64,000 nucleotides of DNA from Plecoglossus altivelis (taxonomy: Eukaryota > Chordata > Actinopteri > Osmeriformes > Plecoglossidae): positions 1,256,950-1,320,949 of the forward strand of contig BROE01000023.1 in NCBI GenBank assembly GCA_036571765.1. Reading direction: 5' to 3'. A program made the position numbers and the translations under genes. The notes under the pieces were generated by a model. It saw nothing but the letters and a program-made list of their open reading frames with translations. It was not told the DNA's origin and searched no databases. The stretch's first letter is position 1; every line of letters begins with the position of its first letter. Of this stretch, positions 40,201-53,880 are shown in pieces.

Positions 40201-42855
40201 GGGGAAAGCGACAGAGGTGTGTGAAAAAATAGCTCCACAGAGCGAAAAAAAAGGGAGAGAAACTAGGAAAACAACCGGGTGTGATGTACAGCCATGGTCC
40301 GTTCGGCTGGGCTACAGGGAGAATAAATGGTCTGTGCTTTCCCCCAGGGACACAGTCTGTGGGTTATTTATCAGGCTCGGCCACTAGGGGGCCCGGAGCG
40401 AGCAGGGGCATTGGTGAGGGCCAGTATCTGGCACAATAGGCAATAAATGCTACCACCACTAAATATAGCTGCTGTGAATAGGAACCCAGATATGACTGCT
40501 AATCCCTAGGTGTGATAGCGGAGATGGTTACGGTCGACCCGAAAAACATCGTACACGTTCAACAAACACATCAATTACACGCTGGAAGCCTACAGTGTTT
40601 GTATTAATGAGTCATCTTGTTTCTGAGCCAAATGCATGTTTGGTTATCAAGCACAACCCCTTAATCACGCTAACCCTAAGACAGTAGCTTCAACTCAGAG
40701 CTTGGTTGCTGCGGGCGCCCCACTGAGAAACATTATCCCCATCCCAATAAATTAATCACTGTTAAAAACCATACATTATTTGCGTTGCCCATCAAACAGA
40801 TTACAAACAGAGACAAGTGTAGAAAGCTTAGGGCTGCCATATAGCATGCCACATACATCTTACAGTGGTGCCGTCGAACACCCATAGGTCCAGCCATCCC
40901 CCATACTGCCTGACCACCTGGCTGCCTGTGCGACCAGTCAGTGTGAGTCATAGATGTCACATTCTAATGCCCTGGTAATGAACAGTTTAAACAGACTAGA
41001 AGCTGAAAGTGCAGTGTTCATTGGGGCAATAAGCCCTTAACGCTATGCTATCACACACACACCCGAAGCCACACGTGCACACCCTCATAGACAAATGGGT
41101 ACGTGTTCATCTGAGCTGGGTTATCTTTAATAAGACCCAGCAATATTATAACACAATTAATTCCATTCCGTGGACGCTCTTTTAGTGAGCTTCATCTCTC
41201 TCTTTTCCGCCAAGATCAATGGGGGGAGAGGTGCTCTGATCATGCAAACAAAGGATCGCCTCTGTCTTTTCATCTGTCGACTCTGTTCCCGCCCGCCCGC
41301 CTCTCTCTTCCTCCCCTCTCTGAATCTCCATTGTTGACATCCTCTATCGTATGCGTGTGTGAGCCCGTGGGAGGTCGTATGGAGATGTGTGGTCTAGTGG
41401 ACATCTAATAGAGTTCACCCACACTGCAACTTTTCCACGCGTTCCAGCGCGATAGAGTCAACAGCCTTTAGGACGTGATTGGATCAATGACGAGACCCGG
41501 TTCACCAATGGCTGTGCATTGTCAACATGTGTATGCTACTCAAGGTCATGAGTGAATTAGTACTTGGTTTTGTATCAGGGTTAAAGGCTTACATCCGATG
41601 AACACAAGAACTTTTGAATAGTAACTTTCCTCACTCCCTACTTGGAAAAAACGGATGATGTGACATGGCAAGAAAGAATGGAAACCATGAAAAAACGGTC
41701 CGTCCAACGGAATGACCTTTCAGTCTTTCCCAGCCATTTACACGTCGCAACAAGGTAGTTTCTCCGCTGACTCCCGCAGACCTTCAAATGCGTGTTGACG
41801 CCTTGCTCCCCCGTTCTCCACAGCCACAATATCCTAGCTCCTACCTGACCCCACCGCACGTCACCACAGCAGCCTGCTCCTTGCAGCGCTGGGGAAACTG
41901 GGAAAGTAGGCCATCCTGTGGCTCCAGGCTCGTTGGCACGTCGCGACCAATCTACCCCGCCGCTGGCGCCCCAGCATGGCTAACCGGGAGCAGTTCTGAC
42001 ATGGCCAGGGAGTCTAATTGGCCCTGGCCTAGTCTTGCAGTTCGCCCCCGGAGGGGATCCCACTCAGCCCAGGAGAGCTCTGGTGAGATGGCAGGAGCCT
42101 GGAGATGACATTCCCAGGAGGCGCAGAGCCCTGGCGAGTCATGAAGGGTTGCATCGCCATGGTACAGCAAGGGCGCCAACCCTCTGCGGGTCAGCCACTG
42201 GCCGTGACAGCAGTCCTTGGAGGTCGAAGAAGCGTGTGTTGCTAAGACCAAGTGTAAGCCTAGTATGTGGTCAGGGTGAGCTGTGTGTTGCTGAGTAAAG
42301 GGGTCTGAACCACGTGGCAGCCAGGGGATGCCTTTTTGGGAAGCGTTTGTGACCCTGATGTGCTCACACAAAGCTACCTCATTACATCCATTCTCTATGT
42401 GTATGTTACTCTTGACGTTCTATCGTGAGGATGGATTTTTTTAAAGAACAAAATATTAAGATTGTACATAAAACATACAAATGTTTACAATGGTAAATAT
42501 TCATATCGAAGTGATTGATTAATAATAACAGTTACACACAGATCATCGCCAACTATTAGCATAAATCAACTGATGACATTGTCCTGTAAGAGCTTGCAAT
42601 ACAAATGTCAATTGATTTACACATTATTTTGTTGTGTGTAGTATTTGATGTGTTATCTATTACATATCTGGCTCTACGGCCTCTATTTGGTTTATTAGCC
42701 AAGTCAGTTGTTCCAGCTGCCTTGTTAGGCCTGCGGAGAGTCCCTCACTCAAATATGTAGGATAACATTTATTTGAAGGGATTCGCCCAGAGATATGAGG
42801 TCAGCAGTACAGTGATGTGGGCAAACACACTCACGCTCATAATAAAAGCCCCTCA

Positions 42856-42888
<33 letters not shown>

Positions 42889-42889
42889 G
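42856..42889. repeat. (CA)n microsatellite
   Basis: About 33 bp of uninterrupted CA repeat. Confidence 0.95.
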
Positions 42890-43908
42890 AGGGAAAATAG
42901 CACCAGTCAGCAGTCTAATTAAAACTGGCTTGGGGAAGATTCCAACCTCCTCCTCTTGTCCTTTCCCTCGTTCTCTCGCTCATAGCTTGGCAGCCCCTCT
43001 CTGAGGATGGAGGGAGGATATCTGTGGTCAGCTAAAGGTGGAGAGAGAGGGAAGAACGGACAGCTGAATGGATGAGCATAGAACTCTCAGACTCGGATGC
43101 AGGCCTGAAAATGACTACTCGTGTACGCAGACCGAGATCGATCCAAAAGGTGTGCATGAGAAACAAAGAGGAGGACAGAGAGAGAGCAAGGGGTGGAGGT
43201 GTATGAAAGAGAGGAGGAAATACTGTTGCCTGGAGAAAACCGCTCCACAGAATCTGTTGGCTTGCCAAGACAGAGGAATCAAAGCGGAGAGGTGTGTGCT
43301 AACTTGCCTGTGTGGGTATCTGTGTGGGCAGGCATTGTTTAAGACACCTTGTTAGTATTCATGACTACCAGCAGGTGTACACGAACTACAATCAGCACAC
43401 AGCAACACTCTAACGTATTCAGTATACATACGCACACCAATACTTTCATCTTTGACCCAGACTTTTGTAGCTAAAGAATGAATGTTGAACAGTATTATTA
43501 CTTTGTCATGTCAGTCCCAGTCTAACTGTACTACCCCAGTGCACGCTACACAGACACACATGGTCATACACACATGCCCACACACAGGGGTTAAAAGGTA
43601 ACAGATGCTGGGCCGTCAACTTGGTTATGTCAGTAGCCCCAGCCATGGGCAAGTGTCTATGTGACAGGTGTGAACATCCTCAGCAGTGTCAAGAAAGTGG
43701 TGCGCTTGCACAGGTGCGCTTGATATATCCATCCCTTTATTTGTTTGTGTTCAGCGTGTGCGTGCAGCGTGCCCACATCCATTTGCGAGCGGATGCACAA
43801 GCGGATATGCGCAGGTGTGAGCGTCAGGGGCGGCTACGTCTGAGTGCATGTCTGAGAGTCAACCTACCCTCTGATTGCATTTGAGAGCTGCTCGCTCTCC
43901 TCCTGCCG

Positions 43909-43934
43909 CCCCCCCCCCCCCCCCCCCCCCCCCC
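43909..43934. repeat. 26-nt cytosine run
   Basis: Twenty-six consecutive C as given. Exact length in such a run is prone to assembly or sequencing error. Confidence 0.85.
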
Positions 43935-45670
43935 GCTGTGAAGAGCGACATGAGTATGCCCCGCTGCCCACAAGAGCTCTCTGAAACACCTCTCCAAGTC
44001 TTAATTGGGCCTTGACAACGAGCGAAAGAGACAGAGAAACGGAGAGTTGGAAAAAGGGATGGTCCGTTTAAAGTATAGCGCCATTTACTTGCCATGCAAG
44101 TGCTCTGCTATGCGGTTTAGAGCACCAGTTAGCAGGGTCCTTGGCACGTTCCAGCACAGACTGGCTTGAAGCAAGCTAGAAGTGCCTACTCAGCAGTACG
44201 GCTTCCTCTACATACCGTAGACATCCTGGCAAAGGTGTGTATGTGGAGGGAGGATGAATTATCCATTTGTGCGTCTGACAGCACTAAATATACGAGCACT
44301 GTCTGCCGCGTATAGTTAAAGAGAGAAAAGTTTATGCAATGTGAAAAGATTCAAGCGAGTGCATGTACATGTACACACACGTGCGTGTGTGTGTGTGCTT
44401 GTACAAAGTATGCATCTACCAGCCTCTGTTACGTGCGGGTGTGTGTGTGTGTGCTTGTACGAAGCATGTATCTACCAGCCTCTGTGCCACCCCCCCCCCC
44501 CATTGCCCCCTTCACTATGCCATCTGTTCTCCTTGGCATCGCTCTCCCACTGTTAGGATTGCCCCTCCTTTCATCCCACCAGTATAGCATCCATACTCCA
44601 CCCTCCTCCCTTCCTTTGCTCTCTCTCTCTCTTCGCGCTCATACAACCACCTGTGACGCTGCCAAATCCGCCCCTCCCAAACACAAACGTACACACTGAC
44701 TCGTGTTGCACACCCAAGTGCGCCCTGGGCACAAACACGCACACAAATGGGCCCAGTAAGGCCAATTATATTTAGACTGCGGTAAAATGTGCAGTATACA
44801 CGCAAGCACATACACATGATGTTTCTCAATCCTGCAAACACAACATATCCTCCCACCACCTCTGCTGTCTGGCTGTTCACCTGCTGTTGGTTTTTACAAG
44901 TGTTCCACAGCTTTAAATCTTCTCTTTTACCACTAAGGACCTTCGCCATTAAAAAACATGGAACTACACTATTGGCGAACGGACCGCTTCGGGGAGCCCA
45001 GAAGTCTTAAATGGATCTCATTGCCGAATCGGGGGGCCCCAAACATGGTTCTGCTCGTTCTCTTCCTCCCCGGAGGGTTCCCCTCGCGCCAGCCCGCTAT
45101 GGAGCAGATGGGTTCTTTCAGCATGACATCGCACCAGCCGACACAATAAGCATGACATGTGAATGCGAGGGCATAAACAGGGCAGGGAGGTGAGGGGAAG
45201 AGGGGTGCTATTAACACCATATGGGCATCACAAGCACGGCTTAGAACGGAAGGGGCATGCTGCTGGTAAGCGGCAGAGGCGGGCACACAGACACACACAA
45301 GTGCACGCACACGCAAGGGCATGCGGCAACACACAGGCAGACTGGACTCGCGCAATTAACACACAAGCGCAGACACACGCACACCACATCGCTTCCCTCT
45401 GTCTTCCAGCCAGTGATTATGCCCAGTGTTGTCATAGGTTAATGGCTGTTTGCTCCCCACAACCTTCACAGTTGATTATTTTGTCCCAGCCCGGACTGTG
45501 GGTCCAGCAGCCACAGTCTGGCATCAGCAGCCACACTGGCACCAAAGGAGCCCTCGGAGCCCCAATCGGACATTATGATTCACTAACCACCAGCACAGGC
45601 AACTCCTCGGAGCTGGTGGCTTAGCCGGAGATGAGACCAGCGTTGTTCAAGCAAATGATGACTGAACTTG

Positions 45671-45775
45671 AGTTGATGGGAGAGGATGGTAGGGGAGTGG
45701 AAGGGAAGGGGAGTGGAAGGGAGTGAATAAGAGGGAAGGGGAGTGGAAGGGAGAGAATAGGAGGAGAGGGGAGAT
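45671..45775. repeat. purine-rich minisatellite
   Basis: The motif GGGGAGTGGAAGGGA recurs three times (near 45692, 45708 and 45738) within about 100 bp that is almost free of pyrimidines apart from T. Confidence 0.8.
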
Positions 45776-47003
45776 GTGGTTGAAAGGGAGGTAAGTGGAT
45801 GTAGATGTGGATAATCATGTAAGAAGACACAGCGTGTAAAGGGCAATACTGTACAGTGTGTAAGTGTAGCTAAATAGCAGTTTCTGTGTTGTTGTTACAA
45901 TGTTGTCACTATACGTATATATATGTTGTCACATTAATGCAAGGAGTTATTAAAATGTAATCTGAGCAGCCATTTTGCCTCGGAGGGGCAAACAGCTGCA
46001 TTCAATTGAATGACAGCCCTGACCCTAAGAATTTTCTCAATTTTAAAATACATTTCACTCAAACAGTTAAGTGTGGCCACCACGTTTGTTCCAAGCCGCA
46101 AAGCCTTTGGTCACAAAGACATTTCCCCAACCCAGGACTCCAAACTTGCAGACAGGAGGCATTTCTTATGTATGGGGCTCAAATTGAATTCATTGTGGAG
46201 GCTATGCAAATAATACCTTATTTAAAGACCCGAGGGTCCATTTTCATGATTCATGACCACTAACAGTGTTAACCTCTCCTCATTGACTTTCAAATTGTGG
46301 AGTGTCTTGGTTAAAAAATGAATCCTGCACAATTTAAATTGGAAACCCTTTTAGGCAAAAGCTCATGGGGATAGCACACAGCAAGCATGTGTGTTAGTGA
46401 GTGTTTGTGTGTGTATGCGTGCGTGCGTAACAGTAAGCAGGCGCGTGTCTACGAGAGACCCTGCAATCCGTCCTTGGGTGCATCGGCACAGAAAGGCCTG
46501 TATGGTCTTTTACTCCTGTTTTGTCACGTGTATAACAACGATAAGAAGCATATGTCTTTTGGAAGAGCTCGTATCTCTAGTTTGGTAACCACTGATACAG
46601 GGCGGTTTCCGGCAATTGAGGGCAGTTACGTAAGCCGATAAAACGCAGATCCAACAGCGGGAGAGGAGCGTCTCGCTTCACTTCTCAGATCAGGTTAAAG
46701 CGGCGCTTGACGCTGATCGCAGGCGTCTCTTTATCGCAGATCAAGTTCCCCATCTGGAGCTCGCACTGCTGTAGAGCACCGTCTATCTACCCTGGATCTG
46801 ATAATGAAGATGTCCGTGCATGAGTGTGTCTGAGTACGTAGGGACGCCTGTTTGTTTGCCTTGCATATATGACCCTGCATGTGTGTACGTGTGTATGTGT
46901 TGCTTTCTTGACGACTGCTCATAGGAAACACGACCTCTGAGACAGTAGATGCGACTGGAGCACTGACGGAGAAGGATAAACCACATGGGAACAACCGGAT
47001 CAA

Positions 47004-47006
<3 letters not shown>

Positions 47007-47062
<56 letters not shown>
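47007..47062. repeat. (TC)n microsatellite
   Basis: About 56 bp of uninterrupted TC repeat followed by a short CA-rich stretch. It is the longest pure dinucleotide run in the window. Confidence 0.95.
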
Positions 47063-47066
<4 letters not shown>

Positions 47067-47224
47067 CCACACACCCACACAAAACGACCTGCACCCATCA
47101 TTCAACAGTGAAAACAGAGGGTCTCTGGTGGCGGTACTGGGGCTGGCAGGGAGCCTAGGACACATCCTGCCACTACAGCGAAACAAGCCTTGTAGCGCTG
47201 TCCAAAACGTTGGCTGATTTACCG

Positions 47225-47335
47225 CAGCGGAGGGAGAGAGCGATGGAGGGAGAGAGCAAAGGAGGGCGAGAGCAAATGGAGGGGAGGGTGGTGCGGGTGG
47301 AGGGAGGAGGGTGGGGTGGGGTGGGGAAGGGACCA
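47225..47335. repeat. G/A-rich tract
   Basis: Purine-rich strand with repeated GGGAGAGAGCRAWGGAGGG-like units and then GGGGTGGGG units, able in principle to form triplex or quadruplex structure. Confidence 0.7.
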
Positions 47336-48460
47336 CACAGAGAATGACCCCCCAGCAATGATTATCTACGGCAGGCCCTCTGCCCTCTGTGCCAATTACA
47401 GAGATAAGAGTTTGTGTGCGTGCGTGTGCATGCACATGTGTGTATTTGGCTGTTATATAGTGCATAAGTAGATAAGTGCAGTTGAAATCACAATGCAATG
47501 CAGATGGCGACGACTGCAGTGAAAATTGACAGGGCTGATATTGAGTGGAAACGATATTGATTTCAATTGCAATGAGATGAGAATGAATCTCACATCATCT
47601 CACACTATTTTTCTCTTTCTGTCTCTCACCCTCTTCCTCTCTCTCTTGCTCATCTTCCTCTCCCTAACCCATCTTACACATAACCATTATATCTGCCTGC
47701 ATTCTACCATAATTTTCCTTTTTTTCTTCCTTTCTCTCATCTCCTTTTTTCCAGGAATCAGTCCAGGTGGATTTAGCTGATTTGAACCACATTTCCCAGC
47801 ATGCTTGCAGCAGCGGCAGCCACAGCAGTGCGCCCTGGGAGAGCCATCATTCCAGAAAGGCAGTATGAACACAGACAGCGTCAATGTGCCGCGGCCGTCC
47901 TCGTTACAGCTCCTATAATGAGAGTAGATCTACCCCGTCGCTCTTTGCCAGGCCATTGACTTCAAGCGGTTGTGATCTTACTGTGCAGGGAGAGTTTAGC
48001 CCTTCTTCCCCGCATTTCAAATTAAGTATCCACTTTTTTTACCCCAGAAGGGTACTTTTCCCCCCTACTACATCTCTCCACGCCACCATTAGAACCTTGG
48101 AGTGGTCTTAGGTTAGGACACCAACCCCATACTACAAGTTTTTTCTGATGAAGTTCTTGCTGCAAGCATGTGCTGGAGAAACAGAGGGGTCCTTTTGTTT
48201 TAGTTTCTTTGCCAGAGAGTCCTGTCGCAAGGGCTAAGGAAAAATCTTTCATCTGTCCTACTCTAGGTGGATGTGATTGATTTTCGTGTATCAGGGAGTG
48301 AAGGGGAGAGCGGGGGTGTGGACTGTTCCTTGTAAATGGATTGGGACTTAAGGTCTGACAAGGAAACAGGTCTTCCCTGTCCTACCAGGACTAGTGGATA
48401 TGGGTCTCGATGTTTCAGTTAAACTGAAAAGTTAAATAAGAAATCTGTAAAAAAAAAATG

Positions 48461-48465
<5 letters not shown>

Positions 48466-48500
<35 letters not shown>
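48466..48500. repeat. (GA)n microsatellite
   Basis: About 35 bp of GA repeat in a wider A/G tract. Confidence 0.95.
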
Positions 48501-48508
<8 letters not shown>

Positions 48509-51500
48509 GAGATGTAGGAAAATACTGTGGATAGGCATCATGCCACCAACCTTAAATATCCTTCTCCCTTTCCTACCCTTGGTGATGCTGCCTCGATATT
48601 TCTACCCCAGCCCTGTCCCCTCTACAACATTTCCCTCCCTCAACAAGTATTTCCCTTCCTCTTCTTCTCTCTCTCACACTTTCTGTCTCCTTCTCCCTGA
48701 CTTGGTTAGGGAGAAGAGGTTGCTTTTGCCACGCGACCGTCATTGGACGGACAACTTTTAAAACTGACCTTTGAGTCTCACGTTTGTGACCTCAGGTGCG
48801 ATGACAGTCATTGCACCTTTTTTAATTTTCTCCCTTTGGCATTTGGACACGATGGAAAACAGATGCATACGTCTGTTAGATAGATCTGGGAGTTACAAGA
48901 AGGTCCACATGAATGAGAAGTCCCTTGCACACGACAAGAAGTACCTGCCATGACAGCACATTTACGAAACCTCTCAAAAATGCTCTTCAAATGAACTTCA
49001 ACGACAAGGAAATCTAATAAAAACTAGCAGTATTAGAAGGAAAGAATGAAAATATCTAACAGCTAAATGAATAGGTAATAAGGCCTTTAGTCAGTATAAC
49101 AACACAATTATATTTACATTGAACTATTGCTTAAATTGAATCTTAACATGACACTAGCCCTAGCCTAAATCCCAACCTTCATTCATATCGTTATCGTCTT
49201 TATAATCTATAAGGGCTTTTTACCAGTTAACCGATGCATATTACTATCACCTGGATCTAAAGTCTTTACAAAAAACACGAGAGCCGAGCTATAACTGAGG
49301 TGATATTTGCCTCTGATGTCCTGCCGCCTCAGTGGCTCAGGACAATAATGGCCGCCGCGCAATAGCCAGATAGGTGTATATGGTATACTGTTTACGCTGT
49401 TAAATGCTTTAAGAGAACATGAAATTGCCAGGTGTGGAGTTATTAATAGTTTTTCACAAAATAACAGCCAAGTATTTTGGATGGCGATGATAATCTATTC
49501 GAAATTGAATCACAGTGACGTTTGTAGGGTCAGTTTACTGTCATTCCACCCTCTCCGTCAGCAACTGATAAAACACATGGGTCAGGGCACATAACTGCAC
49601 ATGCAGACTTACACATGCACAGATGCAACCAAAATCACACCCACACTGACACATGCACGCACACTCACACACAGGCGCATGTAAACATACGCTTGATGTA
49701 TCTCCTAGTGTTAGCTAAGTTCATTTCATTTCAGCAGTGGTTAGGAAAATGCTGTGATTATATATTCCTTTGAAGTTTATATAGGCTTCAAAGGATTACT
49801 TTATTGGGTCATTTCTGTTTAACATTTTAAGAGGCATTTGGTTCATTTCACATTAAAACATGCAGATAGATAGAAGAAAAAGTGTGGAAATTAAATGATG
49901 TTGTATAGAGGTGTGATATTTGCGAACACGTTTTTCCAATATTTACACTATGTTGTTATGTCATCACATGTCTGACAGACAGCTTCTAGCTACCCATGTC
50001 TGTCCATAGCATTAGAATACTTTTAATATAGCTGTGAAGCTGGATCTAAAAACCTATTGTTTCCGGGGGGGTTTTCAGTGGAGTTATCAGAGTATTGTCA
50101 AGTTCTATGTTCCACAAAAACATTAATTGCATTGTTGTGTGAGAATGACTTCTCAGCAAATAGCAGGAAAATGTACAGGACTACGTCCAGGGCAGGGGCG
50201 AAGATCAAAGCTGTTGTATGAGTCACAAACCTCTATTTAAGTCTGATTGTGTTGAATTTAGACCCGAGTTTTGAAGATGAACTGAACATTGAATTAAGTG
50301 TTTCACCTCCGTTGAAGCGTTAAATTGCCTTAAACAGAGAATTTAATTTCACCCGGACATTTCAAATTATTCCAACTGCAAATGTCAGTGGCTGCTCCTA
50401 TTTCAAACAAACAGCTCTTGTGCTGCAGGGCAGGTATCCCTTTGAAACGTCACTGACTTTCCTCCCATACGCACTGGATTCAGCATGTCCTTTAAAAAAA
50501 GGAACTGATGTTTGCATTCTTGTCTCCTTTCTAGTTAAGGGCAAAGATAATTCATGTGAATGAACCACATACTATTCATATATAGAGGTTATATATACTG
50601 TATATCGCAAAAGTGAAAGAGAGAATATGTAGGTGGAGATATACACTTACACATTCACTCTAATAGACTGGATAGGACAACATTACAGAACTGAAATGGA
50701 GTGTGACTCATGAGCAAATTTAACAAACGTATATCAAATGAATAAACACACAGAGTGAGCTCATTCAAGTAGGCGGTGATTCATCCCTCGCCTGTACATG
50801 CTGACTGTGTTGGGTTCTGAGCAGGTCCGTGTACAGGGTTACCTCTCAGCTGCAGGGGGGCCCGTGTGTCATTGTGACCAGGCTCGGTGCAGAGGTGACA
50901 CCTGGAAGTGTTGCAAGCATGCAGGTGGCACTCTAGATGTCAGAGCCTGCCAGGACACCAAGAAGCGGGTGGGCACTGAAGCCCATGTCCACGTTCACTC
51001 GAATGCATGTTTGCGATTCTGTCTGCATGTGCGCCGTTTGCGCGCATGCGTTTTGACGATCAACCGCAGGTGAAGGGGGGGGGGCTAAAGGGTGTGACAT
51101 TAGCGAGAGGGAGCATCGAGAAGCTGTGTGCACGCCATAAGTCAGCACACATCTCATCTTGCCCACCGGTACAGCAAGACAGAGTGGGCGCTTTGAAGGT
51201 CACAACCGCGTGTCTGTTCCCTGCAACAGCTAACAGGCCAGACCCCATCTGACAGGAATGACAGTCTACGTCTGGCACGCATCCCATCCAATCACACAAC
51301 AGCGCTCCCAGCCGAGTGTTGGCGGCCTTTGTCCAACTTTGACAACGCAGATCTCGCCTGATTTCATCCAGAAGTAGTCAACCTCTAATGAGCAAAGTCT
51401 GCTGACGCTACCCAACAAGATAAGCCCTGAGGTTGGTGCGGAATAGTTTCAAATTGTGAACGGACAATAATGAAATAGCACAGAGCCTGTTATCAACGAT

Positions 51501-51955
51501 ACGTAAACTTTACACTATAGAGGTTTTGCTCAATGACTTCATTGCTTTTAGCCATCCACAATGCATGACGAGTAATGCCGCAGCACTAGGACACTGACTT
51601 CACTACTGCAGTGGCGAAGGCTGTGTGCACCCTCTGGTGGTGAGATCATTTATTCTTCTTCTCTGTTCACAAAGGGTGACAGACATAGAGACACCTTGTG
51701 TTTGAATGCTTGCACTGCCCAGTCATGTGTATGTCACACCAGTGGAACAAGACACAACAGCTCTCCATGCCTTACATTCGCATTCTCTTTACCGCGCAAC
51801 AAAGTGTCAAAGCGAATGATTCTTTTGCAAGTCTATTGTACTACACCAGGTACATAATGTAAATAGGTCAATCATGCATCCACGCATACACCCACTGATA
51901 TACACTTATACACAATCAGGAGACACAATCCACCAGAGCACACTCTCTCTATCTC

Positions 51956-51998
51956 ACACACACACACACACATACACACACATACACACACACACACA
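51956..51998. repeat. (CA)n microsatellite
   Basis: CA repeat of about 43 bp interrupted by two TA steps. Confidence 0.95.
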
Positions 51999-52700
51999 TC
52001 CAGCAGGTTTCTCCTTTTAGGCTGCACTTACCTTTGACACTCTATCATCACTTGAGATACAGTTTTTTTTAGAACTCTCTCATCTCAACAGGTACTGTGC
52101 CCTAGTTTGGGAAAGCAATTAACTGTCTAGACAACAATGTCCCACATTTAATAACATCACAAAACACCTGCACCTGTGGGCTCTGTCAACTACAGGATGA
52201 AGGATTTCTTAAATAGTCATATATACATCCGGAAACAAGGTGAATGTAATCATCATTTGGAAGGTGAAAATGGAGAAGCAAAAAAGGAAATTTGAAATGG
52301 GAATTGAAATGATACCAAAAACCAAAAAAAACATACGACAATAGTGAAATGAAGAGCAAAAAGGAATACAAGAAAAATCGAATTCTATGATCACAGAAAT
52401 GTCACAGGCATGGAAATAATTTATTTCGAAAATCATAGGGGGATGAAAAACACACTTAAAAAAGTAACAGACGGTAAGTAATGTCACAAGGAAATAATAG
52501 TTTAGTTGAAAATAACTCAAATGATATCTATTAAGGCAAGAAAATGTAGGGAGAGAAGAACAGAACAACGTAATGACATGGCTGTCACGTCCGTGACATG
52601 AAGGGAGCAGGAGAACAGGAAGTGAGGTGAAGAAGGCATATCACAGTCAAGTTAAGACAGTCAAAAAGAGGTAATTGTAAAAATGCATAGAACCACTTAC

Positions 52701-52727
52701 TGAGGTTACAGTCTATCCTGATACAAT
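52701..52727 (-). CDS. nrxn2: nrxn2 splice-site-3 (SS3) microexon, 27 nt
   Basis: This 27-nt cassette exon has acceptor ccag and donor gtaagt and is phase 1 at both ends, so inclusion or skipping keeps the frame. With the flanking exon bases it encodes DCIRIDCNLS, inserted between VKLTVNL and KGPETLF of LNS4. The family SS3 insert has the same form (from memory DCIRINCNSS in neurexin-1 and DCLRVGCAPS in neurexin-2), including the two cysteines. Its place in the gene, between the 204-bp and 120-bp LNS4 exons, is where SS3 is expected. In the transcript, the intron just upstream holds CU-rich runs (plus positions about 52767-52822) and a TGC seven to five bases before the exon. It is isolated by introns of 3.5 kb and 15.4 kb. 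Confidence 0.93.
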
Positions 52728-52766
52728 CTGGCAGGGGAGAGAGCGAGATGGTGAGATCAAATCAAA

Positions 52767-52822
52767 AGAGAGAGAGAGAGATAGATACAGAGAGAGAAAG
52801 GAAAAGGAGAGAGAGAGAGAGA
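52767..52822. repeat. interrupted (GA)n tract upstream of the SS3 microexon
   Basis: Three GA runs separated by short spacers. In the transcript they read as CU repeats lying roughly 40-95 nt before the microexon 3' splice site. Confidence 0.9.
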
Positions 52823-53693
52823 CATTTTACATCCTTCAAGGTACATTCTGCAGACAACCAAGCAATTCTTTGGGGGCCACCATCCGGGGACAAGCAGCGA
52901 GTCAGTATCACCCTTTTCCTTTTCCCTCCACACATCCCTCCATTACTAAACCCACTTAATGACACACCCAAAACACGACAAAAGGCAAGCTAAATTCAAT
53001 CTTTAGAAAAGAAGACAAAGAAAAACATAACACCTATTAAATGGAAACTAATCTTGGGCACATCAAGGGAGTGCACTTGCTGCTGTGGAGCTGGAGCTAA
53101 AAAAGAGTTAAGATGCTCGTGGCAATGGATTAGATACGTCTGTTTTTACGCGGGACAGCTTTTGTTCATAATGCTCTACGGAAAAAGACAACAGAGCATT
53201 CAGGATATGGAATAAAATCCACTATTGTACATTACAGAAGTGCTTTCAATATCGCATTGAGGATTAGAACAAACCAATAAGTCCTATTATTTCTTATTGC
53301 TCAACAATGAGGTAACAAATTCAAGAAAATAGCAGACAGTAGAGAAAATGGGCATCATTCAATGCTTGCATAATCCCTATTCGCTACGGCGAAAGACACG
53401 GTAGCGCTTCGAAATGAAGGAGTAAATTGTGGGCAAAAAACTCTTAGTAATGGCTTCTTGAGTCAGCAATACTAGATATAATTCATCATGGATTGGAAAC
53501 AGCTTGCCTTGTGTCATTTTGTAGGGGGCGAAAACCTAAAGCAGTAACAGCAGGAAAAGGGTGATCTGCACACATCAGCCACTATCTGCCATTTGCACAC
53601 ATGGGCACCTGGATGAGAAGACCACGCTACACCAAAGTTGACCTCTTTTCTTTGCAATACATTTTACTCATGTGCTCCTTTAAATTAGATTAT

Positions 53694-53880
53694 TGGGGCT
53701 TCTCTGTCACCTAGTGGTTGAGTGCTTCATGTGCAGGTGGCCCGTGGCGGTGGTGTGGTCTCGAGCTGTCAACCGCTACAGAATAGTGGACACAAACAGC
53801 CAGGGACCGGACTCACTGATGCAGTTGGGGGATCAAGCGGGGAACATGTTCTCCTTCTCTGCCCTTCTCTCTGTGTAGCT
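53694..53880 (+). mobile_element. possible degraded tRNA-derived repeat
   Basis: The beginning, GCTTCTCTGTCACCTAGTGG followed by TTGAGTGCTT, resembles a tRNA box-A region. GTGGTCTCGAGC about 50 bases on could be a decayed box B. There is no clear tail or duplication. The call is weak. Confidence 0.3.

Larger units (their letters stand above)
37282..52700 (-). other. nrxn2 intron downstream of the SS3 microexon
   Basis: A 15,419-bp intron, the longest complete one here. It contains a 26-nt C run, TC, GA and CA microsatellites, a purine-rich minisatellite at 45671-45775, and CpG-rich patches near 41780-42250, 44950-45130 and 46590-46760. I found no coding exon in it. Confidence 0.8.

Noticed and set aside
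45163..45624. 153-residue frame on the plus strand
   Set aside because: His/Thr-rich middle comes from CA-type repeats, the ends are unrelated to any family I know, and an opposing frame overlaps it. Not supported as a gene.
52209..52568. 119-residue hydrophobic frame on the minus strand that looks membrane-like
   Set aside because: Phe/Tyr/Leu-rich because the plus strand is A-rich. No conserved motif, and it sits in an intron next to the microexon.
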